Shown here one piece after another: positions 22,088 to 34,965 of a DNA stretch of 64,000 nucleotides. Position 1 is the stretch's first letter; each line of letters opens with the position of its first letter. This DNA comes from Cichorium intybus (lineage: Eukaryota; Streptophyta; Magnoliopsida; Asterales; Asteraceae): the NCBI GenBank assembly GCA_023525715.1, contig CM042015.1:86912250-86976249 (forward strand), in the 5' to 3' direction. The notes below the pieces were generated by a model, which saw only the letters and a list, made by a program, of their open reading frames with translations, had not been told where the DNA came from and ran no database searches. The position numbers were made by a program, and so were the translations under genes.

Positions 22088-24455
22088 AATACAATATGGT
22101 TCCTGAATTAATCAGCAAATTGTAGCTTCCAAAAGCTGCTACCGAACTCTAACCCAGTCAGTTATGTGTCCTAAGATAAGTGATCATATGATCCTCTGTT
22201 TTACAAGATATCATTCAGACTTGAGACATGGATTAGAATCAATCTCAGTCCGATACTATGTTTCCCGGTTCCATGATTTGTAATGACATAGGACTTCTAA
22301 TTGAACAAATCAATTAGTCCTGGCTGGCCAGCACAAAGTCAACACCAAATCACCGAGGGGCCCACAAATATCTCTTTTCCCGTTAGGGCAAAAGGAATGA
22401 ATAAACTTTGACTCATATGCTTGTGTCCTTTACTCATCAAATCGCGCACAACAATACGTTTTATAACATTGAGTTACAGATGCGTTTACGCATTATCAAT
22501 GGGCTACCGACTTGTAAATTTCAACTCATATCTCTCCGTTTCATGACCATAAGCTGTTATCGTCTCAGTATTACTTGTGATATAATCCATGAAGTAATTC
22601 TCTGAGCGCGGGTTGATCCAATACTCAAATCCCCATTTCTGAGTACTAATGAATGTTGTAGCAATACCATTGCTATGTCTAACTCCTTAGACAGTCTACA
22701 ATCCAATTCATGACAATCTTAGTTCATTACTTACTTCCGAAAGTATGAACGACTGTGGATGTTTTGAATAATCCAATTATTCGGGAAGTAAAACATGCAA
22801 ATTTGAAACAATGATCTGATAGACAGCTACTCCTGCTAATTACCAAGTATCCACGAGGCAATCACCATATCAGATTTATTATAATACCGTTATACGTTTC
22901 TAGATTTCTATTAAACTTTCAATTAAGACATTTATATGTATTTTATACTCAAAATGACTTTCACTCTTTCTATGTATCCAAAATGTCTTTCATTGATACA
23001 CATCATTGCAGACAATCCGATCGGACACCATTCCGACGATTTCTCAATGTGTCATATTGTTTTTCCTCTCCTGACACCATTTCAGAAATGGCATTGTATC
23101 GTGACTTCTCATGGTTATCGGGATGTTTAGTCCAATGGACTGCACCCTACGGTGTCAAGAATATTTCAAGGCGATAATGATGTGCCGGTGAACCACACGC
23201 ACTCCATCAATATCCCAACGAAACTCTTCAACCATGAAGTCTCTTAGTGTCATATATTGATGTCAATAATTACATATTTGAAACTCATTTCAATTTATTA
23301 TTATATTCCTCCTATTATTGCACAATGATTTCTCATGTTTGTGTTTAACTGTCCAGTTCAGTATCCTCAGCCAGGTTGTGTCCTGAATCCAACTTACTAT
23401 GCTCTAAGCATTAAGTTATCAAGATCATTCCATGACACATATGATTGATTCAATTTGTGGCAGCTCATTGAATCTGATTTTTGTTCTATTCTGAACCCTT
23501 TCAGAATCCAAGGATTACTCATCATCCTTGTGTCATGTCTTAAAGAAAACTCTTTTCTGTAATCATGCGTCTTGAATCTTATCAATATCATACTTTTACT
23601 GGCAGACTCATTAATGACGACTTAATCTATCTCATAGATACTGGTAACCACTTGAGTACATTATATCTCCTTTGGATTTTTCATAGTGAATCATCTCTTT
23701 GGTCAAGTCATTATACTTTATAATGATGAGAGATGTTTCCTAGAAAATGTATGTAACCGTCACACACGTGAAGGAAGATCATAATGGTACTCCCACTAGC
23801 TTTGACATAGTTCTGGAACTCTTTTAAACTGTTCACAGAATCCAAACCTTTTGGCTAATTCTGAGAATCTAAGGTCCGAAACTTCTGACATAATCATAGG
23901 ACTCTTCTGTACTATTCACAAAGTACAAGCTCTTGGCATATTTTGAGAATTTGACGATCCTTCTGTGCGAGGTGTCCGTCAGACGAATCTCGGGGCTATG
24001 TACCTTTTGTATCGGCATGTTCTAAACCCCATTGGTTGTGTCTTACAAACAACCCCTTTGATTTTCCATTTCAGGAAAGCGGTTCAGACAATCCGCTCTT
24101 GCTATGACTTGCAACGTGCAGTAATAGCAAACAATATCCTTTCAGATTTGTTTTAGTTCTGTTGAGAGCGTTTCTCTCAAAGTCAATCACATGACTATGA
24201 GTATTGCATCACTCAACCATTCTTGCTAAGAATGTATGTACATTTCTGTCTATGTTGTTTTTCTATTTGATGATTCAATTACTCCCACTGGTTTTTAGAC
24301 CAGGTGTAAAATCAGTCAAATCATTATATAAATTGAGTCTCGTCCTTAAGTTCTCTTATTTGGTGGCAACCGGGCTCACCGATGCTTCCAAGTAGCAGGA
24401 TTGCTTATCCATACCAACTTTAGTGTTTTACCACTAACCGGCATGTCACCCAAAT
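22088..24455 (-). mobile_element. 3' internal region of the gag-only copia, no pol detected
   Basis: Non-coding in both strands as far as I can read: no YVDD box, no RNase H and no integrase motifs. TCTCTTTTCCCG near 22372 would be a polypurine tract on the minus strand, so the 3' LTR may reach further than the shared part. The words TGTGCCGGTGAACCACACGCACTCC at 23181 are close to TGTGCCGGTTAACCACACACACTCC at 34100 in the leader, a link between the two ends of the element. Confidence 0.5.
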
Positions 24456-26634
24456 TGTAACAACCCAACTCCGACATCATTTTTTTTTTCAAACTTATTT
24501 CACATTTACTTTATTTTACAAAACATTTTGTTATACAACGGGGTATCACAAATTTGCATCACAAACCATAGTTCAAACCTGTCTAGTTTACACTTTTACA
24601 ATAGTGATTACGGTCCCGCACCCGACTCTTCTAATGCCCTTCCTGCTTACCTGAGTACATAGTATTTTAAAACAAAATACGTGAGACATAATGTCTCGTG
24701 AGCATTAAGGGTTTAGACCCAGAAACAGTTTACCAAAAATATCATTATTCTTTAGACTTTCAATATTTCTTTTTCCTGTGAGCGCACCCACAGGTATTCC
24801 TTGTTTCTTTCTAATGGTACATTCCTACGAGCGCACCCGTAGGTTTTATACGAGACGCACCCGTATAGCTACTTCCCCAATAGCATGAAACGAATTCATC
24901 TATCAAGGTAAGACAACTACTTCGCGACGGGAGGTACCATCCCAGTAGTGTCTTATTGCCACCCCTACCGCAGCAGGCCGTGGTCTTTATCCGGATATTT
25001 CTCAACTTATCAACATGGCTCAATCACTTTATTACTTTCTTGCATTTCATTTACCATTTCTGTACACACTTACTATTCCTTTATTCCATTTCCAGTATCA
25101 CAAAATATTTTGGTTCCATAGAACCATTTCCTTTTTCATTAAATCATTTTCATTTCCGTTAAATCATTCCAATTTCCATAAAACCATTTTGACTCTCAAA
25201 ACATTCTTTAATAAAGTTCATTTTGCTATGTACTCGAAAATCCACATAACACTCACCTCGGTCCCCTAGGAGTTAGTTATCTTCTTGGACTCCTTTCTTT
25301 TTTTCTTGACCAATCTTGTTTGAACCACCACCTATTATATGCGAATTATACATTTATACTCAGTTCATATATTTACAATAACTAACTTTACAGTACAGAA
25401 GTACCACATTGTGCAACTAAAATTCATTAATTAGACTACAATCTCTATTAATTAACTTTCTTCAATTTATAACTTCCCCGTAATACACGTATTTTGCTAC
25501 AGTACCCTCGGGAGGTCGTATTTCTGTTCCGAAAATTTTCTACATGTCTTCACCCCATTTTAAGCCTATGGTATGAATTATAGATCAAACAGACAAGTCT
25601 AGAGCCAAGTTCAAAACTCAAAAATGGACAGAATGCTGCCCAGCAAAGAGCACGACTCGTGCTCTTTTCCTTCCTTAGGAAGCACGACTCGTGCTTCTTG
25701 ATATTGACCATTTCTGACTTCTACAGTGTGGCACGACTCGTGCCAATTCATGTACAAAAAGGCACGACTCGTGTCTGTGCTGCAGAGACGGGTTTTTGCC
25801 CGATTTTTGTGCTGCAGCCCCCTGTTTTGGTCCATTAAGTGCTTAATACTTAACCTAATCAATTTATAATCATTCCATGACTAAAACCTTGAGTTTACAT
25901 CAGGTTTTAACCCATGAAATCACAAATTCCTACTTCAATTCCATAGAATCCCGTTTTTAACATTTTACACCCAAAAACACCAATTTTTCGAAATTAATCA
26001 CTTGGGGATGTCTTAATACATCCTAAGTGATTCCTAAGACCCATTAAAAACACTGGAATCAGCTTTGAATCCCATGAACCCGTGGGTAGAGTTCATAAGC
26101 TCAAAACCCCCAATTTGACAATTCCTCCACACCCTTGTGATTTGTGTGCTTATTGAGTGTTTATACCATATTTAGTTGGAAAGAATCACTGGAATCATGA
26201 TTTGAAGGTCAAAAATCCATGTTCCAAAATTCTATCCCGTGAAGATGATGAATAGTATAAGTTCAAGCTTTGGTTTCTCACCTGATTTTGCTTAGAACTC
26301 TTCGATTTCTTCTCCAAGTCTTCAAATTCCCGTGCCTTCAAGCTTCCTCTCGCTCTCTCCCGATGATTCTGCAACCTTCTGGGCAGTTATGGAGATATTT
26401 CCACTATTTATACTTCCCATATTTTCATTTTGCCCCCTCAGGTCCTAGTTCTTACATTTTAGCACTTAAATTAAACTTTTATTACATAATACTTTCATTT
26501 CTTACATTAATACCCATAATTACAAAATATTTTACATTAGGATTAAAAATATGGCAAAAGACTAGTTTGCCCTTTCTCATAACTTTAATATTATACGTAA
26601 TTATTTTATTACAAATTTTTGGCGGGTTCTTACA
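24456..26634 (-). repeat. 3' LTR of the Tekay-like element (2179 bp)
   Basis: TGTAACAACCC to TTCTTACA on the plus strand. The minus-strand promoter has a TATA box (ATTTATACTTCC on plus, near 26405). The transcribed part contains a cluster of GCACGACTCGTGC palindromes at 25645-25773. Adjacent at 26635-26650, the plus-strand ACCTCCCCCCTTAAG is the polypurine tract read from the other strand. Confidence 0.85.
25645..25773. repeat. Four GCACGACTCGTGC palindromes in two pairs
   Basis: Palindromes with a single central C at 25645-25667 (11-bp arms AAAGAGCACGA/TCGTGCTCTTT), 25679-25697 (9-bp arms), 25729-25745 (8-bp arms TGGCACGA/TCGTGCCA) and 25763-25773 (5-bp arms). Centres are 32, 49 and 31 bp apart, so two pairs. 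Outside the common core the flanks differ between copies but stay self-complementary (GAG/CTC, GAAG/CTTC, TGG/CCA). Confidence 0.9.
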
Positions 26635-26644
26635 ACCTCCCCCC

Positions 26645-28700
26645 TTAAGAGGATTCCGTCCTCGGAATCTTCTCATAGTTCGTGAAATGAGGATATCTTC
26701 TCTCCATGTCTTCCAAAGTCTCCCAAGTCAAATCTGAACCCGACTGGTGCTTCCATTTGACCAAAACTAGATCAATTTCTTTATTCCTTAGCTTTTTGGT
26801 ACTCACTTCCAACATCGCTTCTGGTTCTTCTATCAGCTTATTCAGGGCCTCTACTTTTAAGTCTACCAACGGAAGAACAAGTTCACTCTTCCCGAAATAT
26901 TTTTTTTTCCAAATAGCACACATGGAACGTATCATGTATACCACCCAGTTCCCGTGGTAACTCCAGTTTGGAAGCTTGCTAGCCAATTCTCTTTAAGATC
27001 TTGAAAGGTCCAATGTATCTTGGACTCAGTTTACCTTTCTTTCCAAATCTTACCACACCTTTCCACAGTGATACTTTGAGCATCACCAGATCACCTTCCT
27101 TTAAATCGTAGGGTCTCTTCTTCAAGTCTGCATAACTCTTCTACCTATCTTGAGCAGCTTTCATTTTAGCTTGAATTATTTTGATATTTTCGTTTGTTAC
27201 CCTTACAATTTCTGGCCCAGTCATTTTAGTCTCCCCTGCTTCCAACCAACACAACAGGGTTCTACACTTCCTGCCATATAGAGCTTCGAATGGTGGCATC
27301 CCGTTACTGGAATGATAACTGTTGTTATAAGAAAACTCTACCAATGGCAAGTGTTCGTCCCAATTTCCACCAAAATCCATAGCACACGATCGTAGCATAT
27401 CTTCTACGGTTTGAATCGTTCGTTCACTTTGTTCGTCTGTCTGGGGATGATAAGCTGTACTCATTTTAATTTTTTTTGTCCCCATTCGTTCCTGTAGTGC
27501 CTCCCACAATTTTGAGGTAAACCGTGGATCTCTGTCAGACACAATAGACAAGGGAGCTCCATGTAGTCTTATAACTTCATCCTTGTAGATCTGCGCCAAT
27601 GTTTTCAACTGCGTATTTTCATTAATTGCCAAAAACATTGCACTCTTGGTCAAACGGTCAACAATGACCCATGACCTCTTCTAGTTCTTAGCAACCCAAC
27701 TATGAAATCCATGGTTACATCTTCCCATTTCCCCGCTGGGATTTGCAGTGGTTGAGTATTTCCATACGGGGCTTAGTGTTCCGCTTTCACCTGTGCACAG
27801 ATTGTGCATTTAGAAATATATTTGACAATTCTTTTCCTCATTACCGGCCTCCAGTACTGTTCTGTGAGATCCCGATAAGTTTTCGTGCTTCATGGATGAA
27901 TGGAATATTTTGACTTATGGGATTCTTCCAGAATCAGCTTTCGGATTCCACTTGCTTTTGGTATTCACACGCGATTTTTGACTGTCTTCAGTTCCTGGGT
28001 ATTTTCCCTAAACACCAAATCTTTTCCCAGCTTTTCCTTTTTTTAAGTCACCTCTTTCCAATACTTGTTTCTGCGCGTCTTTGATGCTTTCTATTAGACT
28101 TGATTTCAATTCGATCTTCATCACCTCTCCTGACTTTTCTTTTCATGAAACTTCCTGCTTAACACATCTGCTACCATATTCGCTTTCCCAGGGTGGTAAG
28201 CGATTTCACAGTCATAATCATTTATAAATTCCAGCCACCTGCTTTGCCTCTTGTTGAGACCTGTCTGCGAAAATACATCTTGCAAGCTTTTCTTTTAATT
28301 GACAGGAAACGTATGCTATCACTTTCCCCCGCCGCATTAGTACGCAACTCAATCCTCTACTAGAGGCATCACTATACACCACGAAATCTTTAGTTCCCCC
28401 TGATAGGGTAAGAACCGGCGCATTACATAACTTCTCTTTTTGTGTTGCTAATGCTTTTTCTTGTTCTGCCCCCATTCGAATTTTACCCCTTTTCTTGTTA
28501 GCTTCGTAAAAGGTACTGCAATTCGTGAAAAAAATCCTGGATGAATCGTCGGTAATACCCGGCGAGTCCAAGAAAACTTCTTACTTCCGTCGGGGTCTTG
28601 GGAATTTCCCATTTCATCACTGCCTCCACTTTCGTTGGATCTACTTTAATACCTTGGATTGAGACGATGTGTCCAAGGAACTGCACTTCCCTCCTAATAG
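26645..28700 (-). pseudogene. Tekay-like pol remnant: RT C-terminus, RNase H, integrase, chromodomain
   Basis: Read on the minus strand. RT thumb: REVQFLGHIVSIQGIKVDPT and PTEVRSFLGLAGYYRRFIQD (28690-28520). RNase H: TKDFVVYSDASSRGLSCVLM (about 28395-28330). Integrase: zinc-finger end CTICAQVKAEH (about 27810), then DRLTKSAMFLAI, SIVSDRDPRFTSKLWEALQE with the second catalytic aspartate (about 27550), STAYHPQTDEQSERTIQTVE with the glutamate region, and the GPY/F-like region. Chromodomain: LVKWKHQSGSDLTWETLEDM (about 26730-26670), which targets chromovirus integration. Multiple frameshifts and stops; everything before the RT thumb is gone. Confidence 0.85.
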
Positions 28701-31221
28701 GCGTAAGGGGGTATATTGAGGTTCAAGTCCTTCTGTGACCCAAATGAATAGCCTAATGAGGAAAATATCACCCCTAACACCCCTAGAATCTCTATTCATG
28801 TTCACAGCATGTCATTACACGTCTAAACACACTATTGTCGTTTAAGCAATCTCTTTCCCCTTCAAATGAACAATTCTCGCCTACTTGGGTTCAAACCCGG
28901 TCCTACCTGATCCTTTCAGCGACATTCCACCTATACCGGCAACAATGGTCCATGCTCTTTTACTTTCAATCACATTGGGTGTCTTCATACTAGTAATTTC
29001 CGCCGTGCTAAAAGCTTAATTTCAGTTCTTGTAGTCGCACTCGTCAACTTGACCGGCTCCCCCACTTTGATTAAACATAACACTTGCCTCGAGATCTCGA
29101 CACTTCTTAAGTAAGCACACTTTACTACCACCTCCCACTTCATCAACTTCTTTGGAGTATGAAAAGTAAACCTAGCTTAACAACCCAACAACTCACCTCA
29201 ATGCCAAGCACTATCTCATCGCGCGTGTTTTGACGATGTAAAAACATTTGCATCAACCATCATATACTGCTCATTTTCCGTTAGCCACTCTAACCACCCC
29301 GACATCTCCTTGATCGTGAGCTGTAAAGCTCAACCACATGCCCTCTCTGTCCCTGCCCTAGCCGCCTTACAGCACATAACCGCTCCATCACTTACATCAT
29401 CTCTGTGAATTTCCGTGTCATCCCAGACAAGCTCTCTGTCGTCTGCTTCAAAATCAAAAACTCGTGGGAACTCTGCTCCATCTATTCTTGAGGCACATAC
29501 TACCTCTAGAACCGCGCCACAAAATCCTACCAGATCAAAAGTCCGACCTGATCCGTTGACATAGATGTGGTCTCCACTTTCATTGGTCAACTTTTACCAT
29601 TCAGTACTCTTTACTTGTTTTATCTCATCATACCTATTAAGCATATACTACTTTCATACTCATATGGATTACCACCATTTTTATAGACATTCAATTTTTT
29701 TACGTCTCATACATTTTACTTATAAACTTTCTAGGCTTGAGACCCATAATTTCTTTCATTGTGTCTTTTACCATTTTTTTCTTTATGTGTCATAAGGCTT
29801 TATGCCCAACACATTACATTACTCTCTCCTTTAAACTTCATTTCTTTACACTATTTACTTCTACGTATCTTAAGGCAATATACGCTATACATTTCTTTAC
29901 AACATTACATATTTCATATTGCATATAAGACTTACTTATTATGTATCTTTAGGTGATACACAACTTCAATTTAGTTTCTCATTATCTATCACTTTTCCGT
30001 ATTTCAAGGCGATATGCCAAATGCATTATCTCACTCTTTTTTATTTTTACACTTTATAGTATTCTATTTAGAATACCTATTATAACTACCTTTATACTTT
30101 TATACATGATGTAAGTCCCAAAACTTACCCATTCTTTTGTATTTATAAGCACGTATAAACACATATATACACATTCTTTTACATTTCTTAATTACTGGCC
30201 ATGTACCGACCATTTCTCACAATCATTGGACACCTTTACCCGTTAGATTCATTCACATTCGGAAGTAGTAACTTCCTATCTGTTTATTAAAATTCTTATT
30301 TTTCATTCTTTATCTCATATTTGATTCTTTGCCTAGTACTTACCTAGGCATTCTCTCTTATTTCTTACTTCATATTGATTATAGTATTTAGTAATCATTT
30401 CCACATTCCTTCGATTATCCTTGGTTGGCATACCCTGAGGTAACATTTCATCATTTATATTTCTTCTTATACTTATTTTATGTGTTCGTTGGATTTGGTT
30501 CCAAATTGACAATTCATCTCATCATCATTTTCTTTAATAACTTTCCTTATACTCCTCTGATTATCCTCATCGTTTGTCTTTAACACTTTTTTCCATTTTT
30601 CATTTCTTTCCCATTCGGATAACTTACTTTGTTATATTATTGATTATAGCACTATAATTGTGACGTATCTATTTACTTCAATCATTAGATGTCTTTATTT
30701 GTCGTATTTCCTTCGGGTTTGGAAGTCACACCTTCCCATTACTTAATTTTCATTTCTGCCTTTGATTCCTTATCTAATACGTAATTAAGTATTTTACTTT
30801 CATTTTATAATTACTTTTTTTTATCACAACTTTTAGTACACATACCTTGATCCCCTGGTTGTCCATGGGAGACACATTATGTTACTTCTCAATATGTATA
30901 TTTATATATTTATCAATATACCCAAAAACGGTAGCACATGATCTCCCTATGGATCTTATGTCCCCAGTTATCCCTCTACCATTTTCCACAACCAAATTCC
31001 TCAGGGCTCCCCGTGACTTCCCCATTTCCAAAGCATATCCTGTGGTTACAATAATACGGGCCCAATATTATTTTAACCACCTATATACTTTGGCTCTAGT
31101 GTTATCACAAGGCTTCATGATTCACTGGTTTCTGTGGATTGCAATACTGTAAATTACCGACTCTACCCCGTTGGTTAGTACCTAGTACCAAATTCCTCAG
31201 GGCTCCCCGTGACTTCCCCAT
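28701..31221. other. Rearranged segment inside the Tekay-like element, no gene recognised
   Basis: Lies where the RT N-terminus, protease, gag, leader and most of a 5' LTR should be. A minus-strand ORF of 86 codons (29590-29330) has no domain I recognise. From 29590 to 30840 the plus strand is extremely pyrimidine-rich, with repeated TTTCATATT-like words. A 39-bp block at 30991-31029 recurs at 31187-31225, exactly at the edge of the LTR fragment. It may be a diverged LTR body or material from another element. Confidence 0.4.
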
Positions 31222-31511
31222 TTCCTCTCGCTCTCTCCCGATGATTCTGCAACCTTCTGGGAAGTTATGGAGATATTTCCACTATTTATACTTCCCATAT
31301 TTTCATTTTACCCCTCAGGTCCTAGTTCTTACATTTTAGCACTTAAATTAAACTTTTATTACATAATACTTTCATTTCTTACATTAATACCCATAATTAC
31401 AAAATATTTTACATTAGGATTAAAAATATGGCAAAAGACTAGTTTGCCCTTTCTCATAACTTTAATATTATACGTAATTATTTTATTACAAATTTTTGGC
31501 GGGTTCTTACA
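31222..31511 (-). repeat. 5' LTR fragment of the Tekay-like element (U3 and start of R only)
   Basis: 290 bp almost identical to 26344-26634 (about three differences seen), including the TATA box and the TGTAAGAACCCGCC end read on the minus strand. The similarity stops about 65 bp past the expected transcription start, where the sequence changes completely. Confidence 0.85.
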
Positions 31512-31516
31512 CAAAT

Positions 31517-32877
31517 CATAACTCCTTATGATGGTGACCAACACTACTGGTTTGCAAAGAGAAGAATATGTTAGGTTTAACAGGAATCTGATTCCCGGTC
31601 AAGTCCTAATGAAGACCATATGTTATTTCACTTGGCTAATCCTTGAACTCCTTCAGGATTATTCCAGCTCCCACTGTTTTCCTTGAATGTGAGTTCTTTC
31701 TAAAAGGACTCCAAATTCACAGGTACAGGTGGGATCCCCAATGAATGACATTTTTGAATAGGTTCAGACTAGTTATGGGGTTCGGGTGAACGCAACATGA
31801 CTTTGGACCCTTTCAGTGTACAAGTAGGGTGAACCCTGCTTTACACTTCAAACGGTGTCTGTGCAACCTACTTAGTCTAAGATGCTGTTAGAATATGGTT
31901 TTAAGATCTGACAGTTCGAATGTCAAATTTGTCGAAAACTTATTTGGAAGTGTATCTAATACATCGAGGATCAAACTGTTTTGACCAATGCTCGGTTCTC
32001 TTCCCTTAGACACATTATAGCCATTAATGTTCTTGGAAGAGGATGAACTGTGAAACAATTTCTCAGTTATGTTTTACTCTGGCTTTTGTTGATCTTATAC
32101 TTCCTTGAAGTCCTTGAACAGTTCAAGGTTTCAACTAATCACTTATTCTGATAAGTGACGTTATATTTGTCATATCGAATGGCAAATATTATGAAGTATA
32201 ACTAATTTGTGTTTTACTTGTTGATTTGAGCAATTAACAATAACCATTGTGTTCTTTGCTCATAATCTTAATGTCTTTTACATTCTTATGTAAATTTTAT
32301 GACTTTGTTAATAGCTCAAGATATGAATTCATCATCTGACTCTAAGTCAGATGATTCCAAGATCCTGCCCATCGGATCCTTGGGTGATTCATTTCTTGCA
32401 ATAACCAATTTTATCAAGAACTAACTTCATCAACTGACTCTAAGTCAATTGATTCTAAAGTCCTGTCCATTGGACCTTTGGTTGAAGTGATTCTTATAAA
32501 ATTTATCTTAACAATCATATAAACACAATTCATAAATCCAATACACTTTGGATGCATCAACATTGAAGTTATTAATCAATACATTCGCACAACATTTCAA
32601 GGATAATTTAAACAATCATGTTTTAAAAAAATGAAGAGAATAACTTTTATTAAATCAAAATATCCTCAAACAACGTTCTATGTGAAAAACAATATCATAC
32701 TATCTACTGACTAATAACAATATCAAAATATCTAACTAAACTCCAAAAATGCACGAGCTCGAGATCCAATACGAATATGCTCCCATGCGTCAATGTCCTG
32801 CGTCCTACTGAGACCTTGCATACAAAGCAAATGTGACAATCACATTATGTATCAAGGTATTAAGGATTAGGAGTTTT
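31517..32877 (-). mobile_element. Copia internal region after gag, non-coding
   Basis: Right of the Tekay insertion. No pol motif in either strand. Two copies of a roughly 95-bp block, ATCTGACTCTAAGTCAGATGATTC at 32333 and AACTGACTCTAAGTCAATTGATTC at 32433, carry a short palindrome TGACTCTAAGTCA. Confidence 0.5.
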
Positions 32878-33681
32878 TTAGTTTTTAGATATACCTGAGT
32901 TGCCAAACCGTTTGGCTTTGGAGCGTCTTCCACTTATCCTGTGATCGTACCTTACCCCGTGGATTCCCAGCTTCAGACATCCGAGGACCCGTCTGGACGG
33001 ATTCCTGATGCGCTTCCAAACCGGGCCCAATCTTGAACTATGCTTCTTCATGAACGACTCATAGAGAGTCAACATCGGAAACATTTCCCTGAATGTTTTG
33101 TGTTGGTCACTTTCTCTGTATATTTGTATGAACGGTTCATACTCCTTGGTCAGAGAAGCAAGTAAACAGTTGATGCTCACTTCATGATTCATTGGGTGAC
33201 CAAGCTGGTACAGTTCTTCCATTTATCCCTCGATCTTGAGAAAATGTGGACCAACCCTACCTCCCTTCTTCAGCCTGGTCTTACCAAGCTTTTTGTAGAT
33301 CCTAAGTTTTTCCTGCCTAACCGGTTCTTGGAACTTTTCCTCAACCAGTTGTATTAACTCACATTGCCCCAGGAATTCAAAATCCCTGCGGATGGCGGGG
33401 TCAATGGTTAATAGCATGAGGAGACGAACCTTTTTGTTCTCATCAATCAGGAAGTCATGGTGGTCAATCAACTGCTATGTGACCCTATGCTTAGGTAGGC
33501 GGGGAAGTGGATAGTCGATCAGATATGACTTGTCTACGTACTTCATAACCAGTATCCACTGGCGAAGCCAATCCACGTAGTTCAGTCCAGTCAACTTATT
33601 CATATTCAGTAAGTACTTCCTGAAGCCCTCAGGAACAGGTTCAGGAGGAAGAGGAGGAGAGTTGACACTATCTTCAGACAT
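32878..33681 (-). pseudogene. Copia Gag (UBN2/retrotran_gag type), two internal stops
   Basis: Minus-strand reading from the ATG at 33681 through two in-frame interruptions (near 33474 and 33222) to 32878. It begins MSEDSVNSPPLPPEPVPEGF and has the family landmarks LTGLNYVDWLRQWILVMKYV (substrate-binding W-W region of copia Gag), VRLLMLLTIDPAIRRDFEF, and a helical stretch with LGHPMNHEVSINCLLASLTKEYEPF. This is the Gag of Angela/Tork-type copia elements, the capsid that packages element RNA. No CCHC knuckle is seen at its end, and no pol follows: the element is gag-only and would depend on a related element. Confidence 0.8.
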
Positions 33682-34443
33682 CTATAAAATCAAAATTTTA
33701 TTAGTTTAACTTTTGTCCTTATAAATAATTACCCAATTAATATCTGATAAGGCTAGGATCCAAAATGCCCCAACTATGGTGTGAAGAGGGATGCCGTAAT
33801 CACAACATAATGGTCATTAAGGTAGATATACTTTTATCAATTTCAGTCTTATGAAATTCCTAGATCTGTGAGATTCATTGACCGAAGTCAATGGCATGTT
33901 TAATCTCAGATTATGCTCTTCTATTTGTGACTGGGATGTCGAGGATCACAAATAAGATGTGAATAACCATGCAAATTACTTGGTAACCTCAATATCACTT
34001 ATCATCTCGATTGATGTGTCGTTTATCCACACACGCTCCATCAACGATGATAAAGACACGAGATGCCCATCACCACTCTTTATGGGTCCCCATTAGTGTG
34101 CCGGTTAACCACACACACTCCACTAACGACCCACAAAATGCAATGTGTAACTTCATGGATTAGCATACTTTTCACATTTTCCTAAGTAACTAGATTGGGA
34201 TTTTAAAGGTTCTAGTACTTTGTCACTAATAGAATTATACTTTTAATGAGATTAGCTTTGTCCCATCAAACCCGTTCTGCTAACGACAGTCCACTGATCA
34301 AGGGAGCGGTGGGTGAGAGTGGACACCCATTCAACCGCCATTTTATAGGCAGATTATAAAACCCTAGCCACAAGTCGAAATCCTTGAGACCAAGGATTTA
34401 AATCCAATAAATCCTTTTAACAGTTCAACAGAAAACAGATCTA
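33682..34443 (-). mobile_element. Copia leader between PBS and gag
   Basis: Non-coding leader. It contains TGTGCCGGTTAACCACACACACTCC at 34100 and a similar CGTTTATCCACACACGCTCCATC at 34020, a short repeated motif that also occurs near the other end of the element (23181). Confidence 0.55.
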
Positions 34444-34455
34444 GCTCCGATACCA
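34444..34455 (-). other. Primer-binding site, initiator tRNA-Met type
   Basis: The minus strand reads TGGTATCGGAGC, one base different from the TGGTATCAGAGC complement of plant initiator tRNA-Met, four bases from the LTR edge. It fixes the minus orientation of the copia. Confidence 0.85.
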
Positions 34456-34459
34456 CTAA

Positions 34460-34871
34460 TGGGTTTTTAAGCAAACTATACACTTAAAGCTCTTAAGTTC
34501 ACATGCACCCTAATTAGATCTATGTTTTCACTATTGAACCTATAACTAAGAACATAATAAGAATCAAAAATTTCATAAAGAAAAACAGACCTTTTGATCC
34601 TTGGATCTCTTGGAAACAAGCACCATAATTGTAATGCCTCTAATGGCTCACACCCAAGAACTTGGCAAGCAAGAAAGCTAGAGAGAAGGAGGAGGTGTTC
34701 GTCCTTTTTGGCGAGAACAAAAGGGGTGGGGAGGGCCTCTATTTATAGTCCAATACTGATAAGCCTTATGACAGATAACGACCATAATTACACTTCTGAT
34801 ATGATAACCTACTTGTCATACAAGCTAGTTGACTTATTATTACCATAAATAAGAAAAGGCTCCTTAATTAA

Positions 34872-34965
<94 letters not shown>

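Larger units (their letters stand above)
24456..31511 (-). mobile_element. Tekay-like Ty3/gypsy element inside the copia, TSD CAAAT
   Basis: Inserted in the copia internal region with a perfect 5-bp duplication CAAAT (24451-24455 and 31512-31516). Ends are TGTAACAACCC on the left and GGGTTCTTACA on the right. Order on the minus strand: a partial or rearranged 5' LTR (31511 downward), a non-coding or rearranged block (31221-28701), RT C-terminus and RNase H (28700-28200), integrase with chromodomain (27900-26650), polypurine tract, 3' LTR (26634-24456). Gag, protease and the first part of RT are missing, so it is defective. Confidence 0.85.

Noticed and set aside
26270..26737. 155-codon plus-strand ORF, with a near copy at 31267-31521
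   Set aside because: It is LTR promoter sequence read on the wrong strand; the two copies are the two LTRs, not a gene pair.
28880..28900. GGGTTCAAACCCGG as a tRNA T-arm
   Set aside because: No acceptor stem, D-arm or anticodon arm can be built around it.
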